A stretch of 64,000 bases of DNA from assembly GCA_026018925.1 (NCBI GenBank), contig JAKSZU010000016.1, positions 81,788,059-81,852,058 on the forward strand. The letters run 5' to 3'. Position numbers and translations under genes: made by a program. This document shows, piece by piece, positions 32,125-45,200 of this stretch. Source of the DNA: Tupaia tana. Taxonomy: Eukaryota; Chordata; Mammalia; Scandentia; Tupaiidae. Each line of letters opens with the position of its first letter. Position 1 is the stretch's first letter. The notes under the pieces were generated by a model, which was not told where the DNA came from, did not search any database, and saw only the letters and a list, made by a program, of their open reading frames with translations.

Positions 32125-35100
32125 GAGCGCATATTGCTGCGTGACTTTATTACTATAAATATACAGTAAAAACGAACAGAAGCAGCCAGGGTACATCACG
32201 ACAGCCGGATCCGCCACGGCCTGCCGCCTCCCTCCCTCCAACACAGCACCGCTCCAAGGCCACCGGCCAGAGGCCCGTGCTGGCGGCTTGAGGGGTGTGC
32301 GCGCATACGCATGTGTGCACATGAGCACACGCTGGTGGTGGGGGGTGGCTGCCCTGGTGCAGCAGGGAGCCAGGGGTGAAGTGCCCCTCCACTCAGGCTC
32401 CATCAGAGGGACCGACCTGTCAGTGTCGAGCTTCTCACAAGCACCCGTCTCGGGAAAGCCTGGGCTCGAAGAGACCCCGAGCCTCAGGGAGGGCGGCCTT
32501 GTGGGCAGGGGTATCTATGGGGTTGGCAGAGGCCTGGGGAGCTATTCGTGCCCACCTGGTTCAAGGCCCTGCTGAGGGCTCAGGCCTGGGTGCGCCTCTT
32601 CCTTTCAGCCGCGCAGGGGTTTATCGTAAGCATCTGGTTGGGCCCCATCTCCCAAGTGGGCTGCTAGTCCCCTCCTCTGCCGGCAGGCCCTGTCCAGAGG
32701 GCTCCAGACAGAACAAATCAAGGAGAAACACACCGTGGCACTGAAATGGCAAAGGGGGAGCTGAGGAAGGTGGCCAGGTCCCTCCCTGGCAGGTGGGATC
32801 TGACGTGAGTAGAGCGGGACCTGTGAGCAGGCACAGGGCTTGGTGACGGGGGCGGCAGACCCCAACAGCCACACAGGTTGTGCCCGTGCCCCTCGCTCAG
32901 ACCCAGGTCCTAACCTCGAGTGCAGATACCAGGCTGCCCGGGAGAGGGCCCAGTGAGAGGAGGCCAGTAGCAGAGCAGAGGGGGACAGGGAGGTAGAGAG
33001 AGCCACCCACAGCCGTGACCAACACCACAGAGGACACACAGCAGCAGTGACAGGTCACTGCGGGCTGTGCAGAGGGCAGCGGGCAGGCACTGTTCCTTCA
33101 TCGACCGTGACTCAGCACTTCACCCTCAGGGACATCTCCGCTGGGCTCCTGAGTTCTCGGCGTCGGCCCTGCTGGCTGGGGGGACCCAGCCTCAGCGCGC
33201 AGCCCACAGGGCGTGGCGCCCAGGACAGAGTGCGCGGTCCTTCATCTGTACCATCTACAAATACATCGGCTGTAGAAAAGGGGTTCGTGGGGGACAGTCC
33301 ACTGTGCTCATTGATCAAGTTGCCATAGGCCCTCAGAGCCTGGTGGCCACAGGGGCATGCAGACGGGCGGCTGGACCTCGATGGTCCCAAGGAAGCCCCT
33401 CGCAGAGTCCGGGGAGTGGAGGCTCCACGCTGCGCCTGGCCAATCTCAGAGTGGGGTCAGCTCAGTGGTGCCTGTGTCAGGACTGGGGCCACCAAGCGGA
33501 GACCAGGGGGGGCCGGTGGTGCTGAGGCCGCGGGGCGTCTCCATGGAGGTGGGCCATCCTGCAGGTGGGAGCAAAGGGGGCAGGGGTCATTTTGGCAGTG
33601 CCACTCATATCACCTGCTCCCACTGACCCTGAGTCCCACAGGGCAGGGCCACCTGGCAGACTTGAGGACTCCAGGTCTAGCACAGTGAGGGGGCCTGTCC
33701 TTGGGCGCCTTGCAGCCAAGCTGCAGCCCAGGACCGAGAGTGACGCAGCGCCATGGGCTGTGGCCCCCGGGCTCCGGGCCTCATCAGACCCACACTCCAA
33801 GTCTGGCTGGCAGCTCTCCTACCAAGAGCTTTATCACTGGGTTAGGCTGGAACTGGACTGTCTACCCGGCCAGGGGGCAGCGGGCAGACCTGGGTAGTAA
33901 TGGGCTGGGGCTCAAGCAGTCTCAGCATGGCTTCTGCAAGGTAGAGGAGTCCCCAGGCCCCCCATGCACAGGGGCCTGTACTGCTCACCCCCACACCATC
34001 GCCCCCCACGATGTACGGCAGGCTGTCCCTGTACCAGGTCTGCCCCCAGAGCTCATGGGGGCCTGGAGCCTCAGCACACCCTCAGCTACCCACTGTCATC
34101 CGTCCTGGTGCACGCTTCCTCAGGGCGCCCACAAACAGCAGACCTTACATGACAGATCTGCCACATAGCCATGGCCACGGGACTGCACTCTCACCTGAGT
34201 GACACGAGCACCCAGGCAGCACCTTCTCAGGGTGCCGGCTGCAGCCAGGGCAGAGCACAGCGTGGGGTGCCATCCCAGTAGCGCACAGACGTGAGAAGAC
34301 GTGTGCAAGGGGGACGAGGAAGGCCTGGCGGGACCGTGCCCGTCGTCAGACAAGCAAGCACAAGCCAGGGCAGCTCAGCCACGGGCAGGGCCACTGCGAA
34401 GAGGCCTCGGCACTAATGAGGTGCTTCCCAGACGGGCTGCCCAGGCCTCGTGGCCACGGCAGCCAAAGTCCTCCCGTGGCAGCCCCAACCATGTAGGCCC
34501 CTCCCCTGTGACAACCCAGAGCCGTCCACAGCCTGTGTCCCCGGCCCATCTGCCTGTTTTCTGGTGGCACTGAGGAAACTCCTACTGCTGCCCAGGTGGG
34601 TCACCCTGTCAGTGGGCGCCAACCTCCCAGGCCTCCTCCCAGGCCGCTCAGTGTGCTGGTATTCCAGAAGTTTCCAGAGGCAGAAGGAGCAGGCTAGTTG
34701 GCAGCTATGGTGAGCTCACAGAAGAAAGGCCCTGATGGCGTCAGGGCCACGGAGGACACAGTGCCAGGTGAAGAGGCATGCGTGGCCATGCCAGCGGACA
34801 GGAAGCCAGGCAGTCTCCAGAGGGCGCTGAGGGTCCCGCCAGGACCAACCCCACCAGATGGGGCCTTGCACAGCAGAGCATGCTGTTTTGTGAACTGTTA
34901 ATTAAAGCCTCCACCAGAAAATGGGAGCAGACTGGCCAGATGCCCCCATGCCTCCTGTGGGACACTGGGCAGCTCAGCTGTGCAGCCTGGGTTGAGGCTG
35001 GGCCTCAGGGCATCTGGCCCTGCGCCCTCCCCAAGTGCCTTCCTGGGGTGCTGGCGGCCCTGGCTCTCCAGCCCTTGCCTCCTGCAGGCACAGGGGTGCC

Positions 35101-35286
35101 CAGCAAGCCTGGGAGAAGGTTTTCAGGCTGCCTCGTTCAGATGCAAACGCCTCTGGCTCTGAAAGCTGGGCCCCCAGGAGGCCACCCTTTAGGGGCAGAG
35201 GTGTAGTGGCCGCTGGAAATCAAGCCCACTGAGACATGGGTGTGGATAAAGATGGGGCAGGGGAGGGTAAAAGGTCACATACCAGC
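32125..35286 (-). other. MGRN1: MGRN1 3'UTR and polyadenylation signal
   Basis: After the stop at 35289-35287, the only canonical minus-strand AATAAA I find before the intergenic SINEs is at 32151-32146, implying a 3'UTR of about 3.1 kb without introns. It is unique GC-rich sequence without SINEs, unlike the introns, which fits exonic constraint. An earlier non-canonical signal cannot be excluded. Confidence 0.6.
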
Positions 35287-35327
35287 TTACTCCTCTATAC
35301 CAACAGAGCAGGAGTCGGACCCCAGGG
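35287..35327 (-). CDS. MGRN1: MGRN1 exon 17 (stop)
   Basis: Acceptor CTGCACAG|CC, then LGSDSCSVGIEE and TAA at 35289-35287. Continues into the long 3'UTR. Confidence 0.85.
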
Positions 35328-36233
35328 CTGTGCAGAGGAGGGAGAGAGACGAATCGGTTAGCAGGCGCTCACCACAGGCCAGCCCTCTCTGCCAAGGCAC
35401 TGGCCGGGGGGCGCAGGGCGGCCGCCCAGAAACTAAACGCCCCTCTGTGGAACCCCCCTCTGCGAACCGCCCCCTGCGGGCCCCCCTCTGCTGGACCTGA
35501 TGCAGCCCAGGAGAAGTAGCTGGCAAGCAGGCACTTCTGCGCCTCTGCCTCCGCCTCCGCATAACAGTTCAAGGCTGACCCCGAGTCAGGGACCCCAGGC
35601 CACAGGCCAGCTAGGTCCTGGCCAGTTCACGAACCTTCTGACCTCCACGCCCTCCTGCAGGGGGCATGAGGCGCACTGAGTATGCTCCATCCACAGTAAC
35701 AGTGAGGACACGTGTGTACATATGTGTTCACACTCTTAAAGCACCCACAGATGTCGCGACGTTCACAATCTCTGTGAAGTGAGAATGCCAGCAGAGCAGG
35801 GGGTGCCACGCAAACGGAAAAAGACCCAGAGTGCGCACGGGAAGGTGTGCAGCCCGCTCGAGCGCTGCCTGTCCCCGCCCCGGCTGACCTGCGCAGGGGA
35901 GCTCAGCCCTGAACCTGCAGGAGACGGCCACCGGCAGGGAGCCCAGGAGCAGGGAAGAGCCCCGTGCTGCCGAGACCCCTCCTCCACCTCCACGAGAACT
36001 GCCTGCCCCCAGTTCATGGACCAAGGCCCTCCTGTGGCACCACATCCTGCTGCCCCTGTGGTCAGGGAGCCTGAGGGCGGCCTGTCCCCACCCAGCCACA
36101 GGAAGCAGGGCAGGTTTTCCGGTGCTGCCACCCACAGGCCTGGTGCCCCTCAGGGCCGCCCCACAGGGCCAGATCCCACTACAGCTCCAGGAAGCTGAAG
36201 TCCCTCTCCTCACCGTCCCCGCTTACTCCCCAC

Positions 36234-36265
<32 letters not shown>

Positions 36266-39200
36266 AGAGATTTTTGCTATAGGGCGTGTGCGCTCGCCAG
36301 ACAGACAGAGACATAGAGACAGAAAGCGAGAAATCACCCCCCAGGGGGGATGGCCACGCCGCAATCCCTTCTCCTCCATTCTCCTCTCGGGATCTTGGGC
36401 ACGCACGCACACGCACCCGGCGTGAGTTTTAAGCCACCGGGTCCGGGACGCGAACCGCGGTCGACTACGTGGGAGTCCAGCGACACAGCCATTACGCTAA
36501 CTGCTGGTTCCCACTCCCCAAGTTTTTGATCAGAATGAAACATATGAGGACTCTGAAAGCATGTACTTGGATTCTGGGATTCTGGGTCCCCTTAAGACGC
36601 ACTAGCCCTAAGCCTGGCTTCGCCTATGGATTTATGCTTTGGCTGGTCACTGCAGGCCACTAAAGCCACCAGGGTCCCTTCTCCCACCCCAGAGACCCTG
36701 TCACCCTGGTTTTCCTGCAAAGGCCACTGCTCACCCGGAAGCTGGGCAGGTACAAGAGGCCCTTCCAACAGAAGCACATTCCAACCCCCAGCCTGGGGTT
36801 CCAGGGCCAGGCGGGGGCAGAGGGGCTGCAGGCTGGCAGCAGGACAGGGCCCAGGCTGCCCGAGCAACTGCTCCTAAGGTCACATCTCCAGCAGGGTGGT
36901 TGTTTATCCAACTAGTCACCCAGAATCTCGGGTGCCTCCTAGCAGGCACTGGCCACCTGAGAGGCCCCCTCTGTCCCTATCTTCGGCACCCAGGACTGAT
37001 CCCAACAGCAGAAAGCAAAGGCTCTGAGCCAAGGGCCTGGGCTGAGCCCCTCCAGAGGGCCTGGACCTGCTGTGTGTCTATGACCTGGCAGCACCCCGGT
37101 AAGGCCCAGGCAGGTGTTGGTGGCCAGGCCTGGACCTCCCGGCCCAGCACAACACAGGGTCTGCTTTCCCGCTTTCTGCTTGTGGCTGCCGAGCAGAAGC
37201 CCTCTGCGAGCCAGCCCACCTGTACAATCCCTGGGCTGGCCCACAGGCAGGGGGGCAGGGAAGACAACACAGCAAGCCCAGCTGCTCCTGGGCAGGAGGC
37301 AACGGGAGAAGGACCACACCTTCCACAGGCTACTCTTGTGGCCTCCCAAGACTGAGCAGCTCTGGGCAAAGGGGGCGAAGGGGCTCGGGCATGGGCTCTG
37401 CCCGAGAACCGGGGCCTGCAGGAGACACAGCCTGTGAAGCCAGCCCTGCCACGGTCACACTTCGATGGGGAGGGCGATGGGCGGCCTCAAGCCAAGGAGA
37501 AGGAGCGGACTCCCAACAGGAGCAGACCGCACATTCCTGGGGACAGTCAGGCCATCCCAGCCTGGGCACTCTTACCTGGCAGGCAGATGTCGGCAGGTGG
37601 GCCTGGCGGGCCATGACCGCAGTGCTCAGAGCCGCCATCCTGCAGGACGTTCTCGATGGATGGCGCTCGGCTCCCTGCAGGGAAGGGCAAGGTCAGGACC
37701 CTGGCCAGGGGTCCCAGCTAGTGCTCTGGTCGAGGGTCCAGGGCTGTACATAGGCCCTAGGCCAGGACCCCTGCCCAACTCTACCCCCACCCCACGTTTC
37801 TCCAGACACCCCAAAGTAGATGTGCACTTTCTCCCCTCTCCCTCTCTCCCACCTCCAGTGCAAGCTTTTTGTTTTTATTATAAAAACATCAGATACTGGG
37901 CCAGCAGGTGGCGTGGTGGTTAAAGTGCTGAATCCTACATGGCTGACTCTGTGGTTCAAGTCCCAGACCTGGCAGCTTGAAAAGCATGCTGGGCACAAAA
38001 TCCCGAGGGGAGAGTGAGAATGGCTTTGGGGCGTGGCCATCCCCCCAGGGGTGGAACTTTCCCTCTCTCTGGGGAATGCACATGCCCTATGGCAAAAGTC
38101 CAAAAAAAGAAAAAAGTTGGATGCCCACATTTGAAACCAAGGCTAAATGGTGGTGGGTTAATGTCCTGCTTGTCCCTTGGCCATCACTGCCTGTGGCACG
38201 AGTGGCCGGCCCTCATGGAGGGTGAGCCCTGACACATGTTACTGGCCTTCCCTCTCCCTCACTCGGCCTCGCTCTGCTTAGAACCTGCCCTTCTCGGGAC
38301 CAGCAGTTGATGTAATGGACATCGCTGGACTCCCATGTAGTTGACCACGGTTCAAGTCCTGGACCCGGTGGCTTAAAATCGCGCTGGGTACGTGTGTGTG
38401 CGTGCCCATGATCCAGAGATGAGAAGAGATTGTAATGTGGTCATCCCCCCAGGGGGTGATTTCTCGCTTTGTCTTTCTGGCGAGGGCATGCGGCCTATAG
38501 CAAAAACCTCTCCAAAAAAAAAAACAAAAACAAAAACAACCTGCCCTTTTCAGTGCTGCCTGGGGCATGCTGATAAGGGTACCTCTAGCAGAAGGGAGAC
38601 TGGCTCAACCTGGCCCCCACTCCATCACCTGCACAGTGAGCTGGGGGCTGCTTGGCCTGGGATGCTGCTAGCATCCATCCTAGGGCAGACATCCCAGACC
38701 CGAGCACCAGGCCCCTCACGTGCAGTAGGGGACCGCTCCTGGGAGATGCCTCAGGGCAGCTGTAACTGCCTCTGGGCCTTCCCCACACTGTGAGCCCTGT
38801 GGCCATCCTGGCCCTGTCATCTGACTCCCCTCCCTGACATCAACCCTGAGCCTTAGCTTCCTCACCTGTGCTGGAGGACAGACTGAGGCAGCAGGGGAGG
38901 CTGGAGGCTGCCGAGACGCCCTCTGCCTCACACTTAGCAGGAGACACGGCAAGGCCGCTCGCCATAACACAAGGCACGCTCCAGGGGTACTTCCCCTGCC
39001 CAGGCTACATCCAGGGTCTGTCCTGTGCCCAGAGGATACACATGGAGGGCTGGCAGTAACCCTAAGTGCCCCCAGGGAGGTGGGAGGACGAGACCGTGCC
39101 TAAGGAAAGTGACGGGGAGAGGACAGCCCAGGAGCAGCACCTCCTGGGGAAGAGGAACTCACCTTGCTTGAGCGACGACTCGGCCACCTCTTCTGTTAAG

Positions 39201-42200
39201 AAACTCTAGGAGACAAAAGAGCAAGCCCACCTAGAACTCAGTGCATCTCGGGCAGAGCAGCTGAGCTCCTGAGACCATGTGGTGTGGAGGGTGCCAGGGT
39301 GACTGCAGCTCCTCCAGGGCACACCAGACGGACCTCGTCCCAGGAAACAGGAAACAGGCTGGGGGAGTCGGGCATCTGGGCAGAGGGCCCAGGTACACAG
39401 TGGGATGGGGCCTGACTCTGGTGGGCCTGGACTGCAGAGGGCTGGCGGGAGCAGGTGTGGCCTCATCTGGGAGAACCCCGGGTCAGGAAGCCTCACCTGT
39501 AGGGAACCTCTCCTGGGGGAGCCTCACCTTTGGGGGGACCCTCACCTGGGGGAGCCTTACCTGGGGGGCCTCGCCTGGGGGAGAGCCTTACCTGGGGGGG
39601 CATCTCCTGGAGGTAACTCTCCTGGGGGGCCTCACCTTTGGGGGGCCCTCACCTGGGGGAGCCTGACCTGGGGGGCCTCTCCTGGGGGGCCTCACCTCAG
39701 GGGAACTGCTTTCCCGCAGCACCAGCTCTGCACCACTCGGTGGGGGAGGAGCGCTGGAGTCCTCGGAGAGCTTCTCCTCGTCCACCTCACGGATGGGGGA
39801 TGACGGGGACCGCAGGGTGCTGGGGACAGAGGGGGAGGGCAAGGAGGTCGGGGGTGGCACTCCGGAAGCCGGACTGTGCCTGAGCCTGTGGACACCCCGC
39901 CGATGGCACAGGGTGACGTGCACACAGCCTCCCCAGGGGCTTCGCAGTGCTGCCAGCTAAGGGCGGGCCGGCCCAGTGCCCCGGTCTCGTCAGCACAGGC
40001 CCACCGACAGGCCCCATGCTGGCACACGCTCCTATGCACGTGCCTTCACGTGTCAGGGCTGCCCTCCCATGGGGACAGCCTGGGGCCTGGGTGGGGCTGC
40101 AGAGTTCCTGCCTGCCTTCTGCCTCCCTGCTGAGAAGCCAGGCAGGGCCAGGCGGCAGCCCAGTGGGACACGCTGATCCCACAGGCTGGGCCCTGGCTTC
40201 GTGTCCCCAGACCTGAGCATGCGGGGCACACATGTGCCTGGGATCCCGCCCAGTGGAGAACGTGGCAAGGAGACCCTGGCTGGGGCTTTCTCTCCGATAA
40301 GAAACGAACTTTAAGAAAAAGAAAGTCAGGCCTGCTCCATGGCCCGGTGGTTGAGGCAGCCAGATCCCACACAGCTGACTGTGTAGTTCGAGTCCAGACC
40401 AGGCAGTTGAGAAACAGGCCGAGCGTGTGTGTGTCCAGACCCTCCAAAGGAGGGAGAGATGGGGGGACTACGGTGTGGCATTCCCCACGGGGTGCTTTCT
40501 CTTCCCCTCCCTGGTGAAAATATACACCCTCTAGCACCCCCTCAAAAAGGAAAACAAAAAAAAAAGGAGAAGACTAGGGTCAGCCCCATAGCCTAGTGGT
40601 TAAAGAAGCTGGATCCCAGGGCAGTAGGTGGCATGTTGTTAGGGCACTGGAACCCACAGAGCTGACTACAGTTCAAGTCCCAGACCCAGTGGCTCAAAAA
40701 CACACCAGGTATGTGTGCATGCATGTCCAAAATCCCAAGAGAAGGAACTGTGGCGTGGCCATCCCCCAGAGGGTGATTTCTCACTTTCTCTCTGTTCTAT
40801 TATCTTTCCGATAAGCACACGTGCCCTATAGCAAAAACCTGGAAAAAAAAGAAGAGTCGGATCACACAAGGCCAACTACACGGTTTGAGTCCTGGGCTCA
40901 GCAACTTGAAAAACAAGCCAGGTGAGTGTACCCCAAATCCCGAGAGGAGAAAGAAGGGGCTGCAGTGGGGCTGCTCCTTGTGGGGTGGGAGGGGAATAGC
41001 TTAATTTCCTTCTCTGTCTCCAGCGAGTGGAGTGACTCTACAGTAAACTTTAAAAAACAAAGGCAAATCCCAGTGATTTTAAAAACACACCAGACACGTG
41101 TGCATGTGTGCCCCAAACCCCGACAGGATGGAGATGAAGGGACTGCAGTGTGGCCGTGTCCGGTCATGGAGTGCTTCCTCCCTCTCTGTCCCTGGCAAGC
41201 ACACACACCTTCTGGCCAAGCATATGAATGCACGCACACACAAATACACACACACAAACACGCGCACGAACGCACAAACACACACATGTGCACACACAAA
41301 CACGTGCACGCACACGCAGGCATGCAGTGACGCTGGCGCGGCAGGCACTCCCGCATGGCTCTGAGGGAGCCACTGCTCACTTGTGACCTGCACAGGCCTG
41401 CAGCCCTCAGAAGGCTCTGTGAGTGACAAAGGTGCCACCGCCTGGAGTGGACGGGCCCCCCACTGCTGGCCGGGCGATGGCACAGGCAGGCGTATGCCCC
41501 TGGCTGCTGGGTCCCCCGTCATTTAGCAGCACCTGGCAGGACGTCTGTGACCAGCCCTCCTCATGGTCCTGGACCCCGGCAGCTCACAGAGCCCCTGCAG
41601 TGTGCCCTGTGGCCCTGTCCCCACCGGGGCACCACTGCCCTGAGCCTTTGCTCCGTGCTCCTGCCAGAACGGACTTCACCCTGCTCTAACCTGCTACTGG
41701 GCCTTGTGGGTCTCTGGTCAGTCACCAAACAAGACAGGTTAGAAAATGACCTGAAACCACGAACGAGCTGCTGGCCCTCCTCACATGCCACCCTGACTCG
41801 CACCCACGCCCCTCCTGTGCGGCCGGCACTGGCCTCACCTGTCCGGAGACCTGCTCCGCGGCTTGCCCTTTGGGTGGCTGCTTTCTGTGACACGCTCAAT
41901 CCCAGCGAGGGGACAGCTGGCTTGGGACAGGCCGTCCGAGATGCCCGAGTAGGTGATCTCCTCATAGAGGGGGGCCGAGGGCATGGCGGGGGGGGGCGGC
42001 CCGCAGGCCGTTGAGCGCCTCCAGCAGGGAGATGGGCTCGTAGCCTGGTGGGATGCTGTCGGAGCTCTGTGGGGACAAGGGCGAGTGAGGGACGGCCGCT
42101 CCCTGCCCAGAGGCCCCAGGCGCCAAGCTGGCATCCCAGGGGTGTCCGCCCCAGGCCCTCCTTGGCTGACAATCTGTCCACACCACCTTCGAGGGACTCA

Positions 42201-45200
42201 ACCTCCCTGCAGCACTGAGGTGCCCCTGCCCAGGGGACCCGGCCATCAGCTCCCACACACGCCCCACCTCGGTGCCCAGGACGGGGAGCATCTGGCAGGA
42301 GCTGCCCCCACCCAGCCTTGGCCGGCCTCCACCTGGCTTCTGTGCCCGCCCTGCCAGGGTGAGAGTGAGGGGTTAGTGACAGGAAAGAGAGCTCAGAGGC
42401 AGGAGGAGCAAAGCCATGCCAGGGCGAGAGCGCCTGGGAAACGCGGGTTCTAGACCAAGGCGAGCTGCCTACTGGGCTCTGCCCGAGCCAGGATCGGGTG
42501 AGCTGAGTCGCCACGGCCGTGGGGAAGACACTGGGCGTGGGGATGGTAGCGAGCGTGCCCTCCACTCCTTGAAGCCAGGCCCAGGGACAAAACGCTCACA
42601 AACGCTCCCTGTGGGCTGCCTGACAGAGGCCCCAGGAGAAGGGGCGATGGAGAGGGGCCCATCTCTGGGACCCACACCGCAGTGTGGGCGGCAGAGCGGG
42701 CGAGCCCTCCCGCACCGGGCCTGCACTGTCGGATCTCAGTCTACCCCACCCTTCCGCTCCCATCTGCCCTCCGCTTAATGGTAAAGTTACTGGAATCCCC
42801 TCCCTGTAAAAGGTCACACCTCTCTCTGCGCGGGTTCCCAAGCAGCTTCCACCCTCTAAGTTATCCTGAGCACAGAGCCTGGCCCGGCTGCCACGCGCTT
42901 TCTGGTCCCCCACCTGCTCCCAGGAGTGCAGGGAAAATGCAAGAAAACCAAAGTCGTCGGCCCAAGGAGCTAAAACCGGAGGGGTAGAGAGCGAGGATGC
43001 AACGGGCATGCGTGAGGAATGCTGTTTGCAAAAATAGCGACGCCAGCTCCACGTTGGCATCCATTCCACTGCCAGCAAGAAAAAAAGGGAAACGAGGGCA
43101 CTGGGAGGCCGTGGGGGCAGGGAGCTGGCCAGAAGGGCGGCGAAAGCCACGACGCCCGCAGCGACCGGGACGGCGCGTGCCACACTGGCTTTGCCGACAG
43201 ACCTTGAGCTTTGCTTGTTCCACAAAACTCCCTTCCTGGGCAGGGCCACCGGGACTGAGGAGAGCGGGGGACAGATGACGTTAATCGGACGTTAGCCTGG
43301 GGCGAGAGTGCCTTCCCACACTTGTCTTGGTTTAAAAACTAGGGCGCGGGCAGGAGAGCGCAGCCACGGCCACGCACACTTACTGTTTCCCTTTTAGGGT
43401 TCTTGCTGGCCAGGGAGGCGGGGTGCGACTTTGATTTTTTAAAGGGACACTGTCAAGATAAAAATCATACGTTTTACAATGACCGCCCCCCACACGGCGC
43501 TAGAGTGGCGGATGGGCTCTCTGACGGGCCGTCCTCTGGCAGGCTGTGACCCACGCCCCACCAGCCTCACGAGCATCTGCATCCTGGGGTCTGAGCCAAC
43601 GCGAGTTCTGACCTGGCCCAGGCAGCTGTCTGCACATCTAACCAGCTACCAGGAGCCAGCCACTGGGCCCCACTGCCCACCATGGCCTGCATCTCCCTGG
43701 GACAGCAGGGCTTCACCCCACAAGGCGGGCATGAGAGTGGCTGGGGCCTCCCAGAAGCAGGGGGACGGGGACCCCAAGGTGGCCGGACAAAGTCCCTCCA
43801 CCAGTGCGCGGCACCGCCCTGTGCTTGGCACTGCCTGCCAACCTTACTGCCAATGCCTGGGTCTGAGTTCAAAGGTGGCTGGAGAGAAAGGTCAGCCCCG
43901 AACCAGCCCCTCCGTGATGACCTCGGGCCTCACTGGACGTAACATGTAATGGGTTCCTCACGGCACCACACAGGGACCGCTGAGCAGGCAGCAAGGGCGG
44001 CTGGCCGCGTCCACCCTACAGAGGGCCAGGAGGCTCCCTGGGAAGGTGCAGGGCTGTGGGCACGTGGCCATGACTGCAGCCTGGGTACATGTCACAGCCC
44101 GGCCACCCTGTGCCTCTTGGCCCACTCGGGACAAGGACAAAGAGGAAACTGCCCAGGAGCAGCAGACGGCGTAATGGTTACGTGGCTGGACTCCCACGTA
44201 GTCAACTGCAGTTCAAGTTCCGGACCCAGAAGCTTGAAACGATGTTGAGAGTGTGTGTGTGCCTGCCCAAAATACTGAGAGGGGAACGGAAAGAGACGTC
44301 TACCTGAGCCCCGGCCAACGGGGCAGGACGGGAGAAGCAAAAACCACAGGCCATAAATCCACCCACCAATGAGCTTCAGCCCAGGCCCCGTGAGAATGGA
44401 CCCTATTTACAGGCAACCCCACGAGGCCTCGCCAGGCAGATGGGACAGTGCGCCTGGCCCTGGGGGAGCCGGGTGTGTGTGCAGGGTGACAGGGACCCCA
44501 CGCCTCTACTCTAGCTTCAAGACCACAACTTTAGATTTTGAAAGAAAAGCCAAAAATCCAGGTTTTGAGGACAATTTCCAGACTTCTAAACGCGGCCCAA
44601 TTTTCAGAAATATCTTACGGCCTGAACATGACTACTGCCACCAGCGGGTCATGGCCCCAGCCCAAGGCTCCAACCCAGGAGGTGCGGGAGCCCTGGGGAG
44701 CAAGGCGTCCTCTCGGGGAGGTGCTGCTTTTCAGAGTGGTGACAGGGCCTGGAGAACCACAGTCCAAGCCACCTTGGGCAGGAGCCACGAGGCACCCACA
44801 CAGACACAGCGCTCCTGGCCAGTGGGACCAGGAGGCCGGGGCCCGCTCAGCTGGCGCCCTGCAGCTCTGCTTGCTCTGCTCCCTCCACCTCAGCTGCTCC
44901 TCCCCACCCCCCATCCCCCCCCGTCTCTTCGGCTCTGTGTCTCTGTCTATGTCTCTCTTCCTATCTCTGTCTCCATGCCTTTATCTGTGTGTCTTCACGT
45001 CTGTCTCCCCACATCTCTGTCTCTCTGCACCTCCCTCCCTGGTGCACGTCTCTGTCTCCCTATCTCTCTGCTCTGTCCATCTCTTTCCTTATATCCTGGA
45101 AGTGAGACTCGACTGGCCTCGTCCACCTGAGCAAGGTCTTCCTGCGTGGTCTCAGGGAGAGAGCTGGCTGGCCACGTGCCACAGCCCTGGGGGCACCTGG

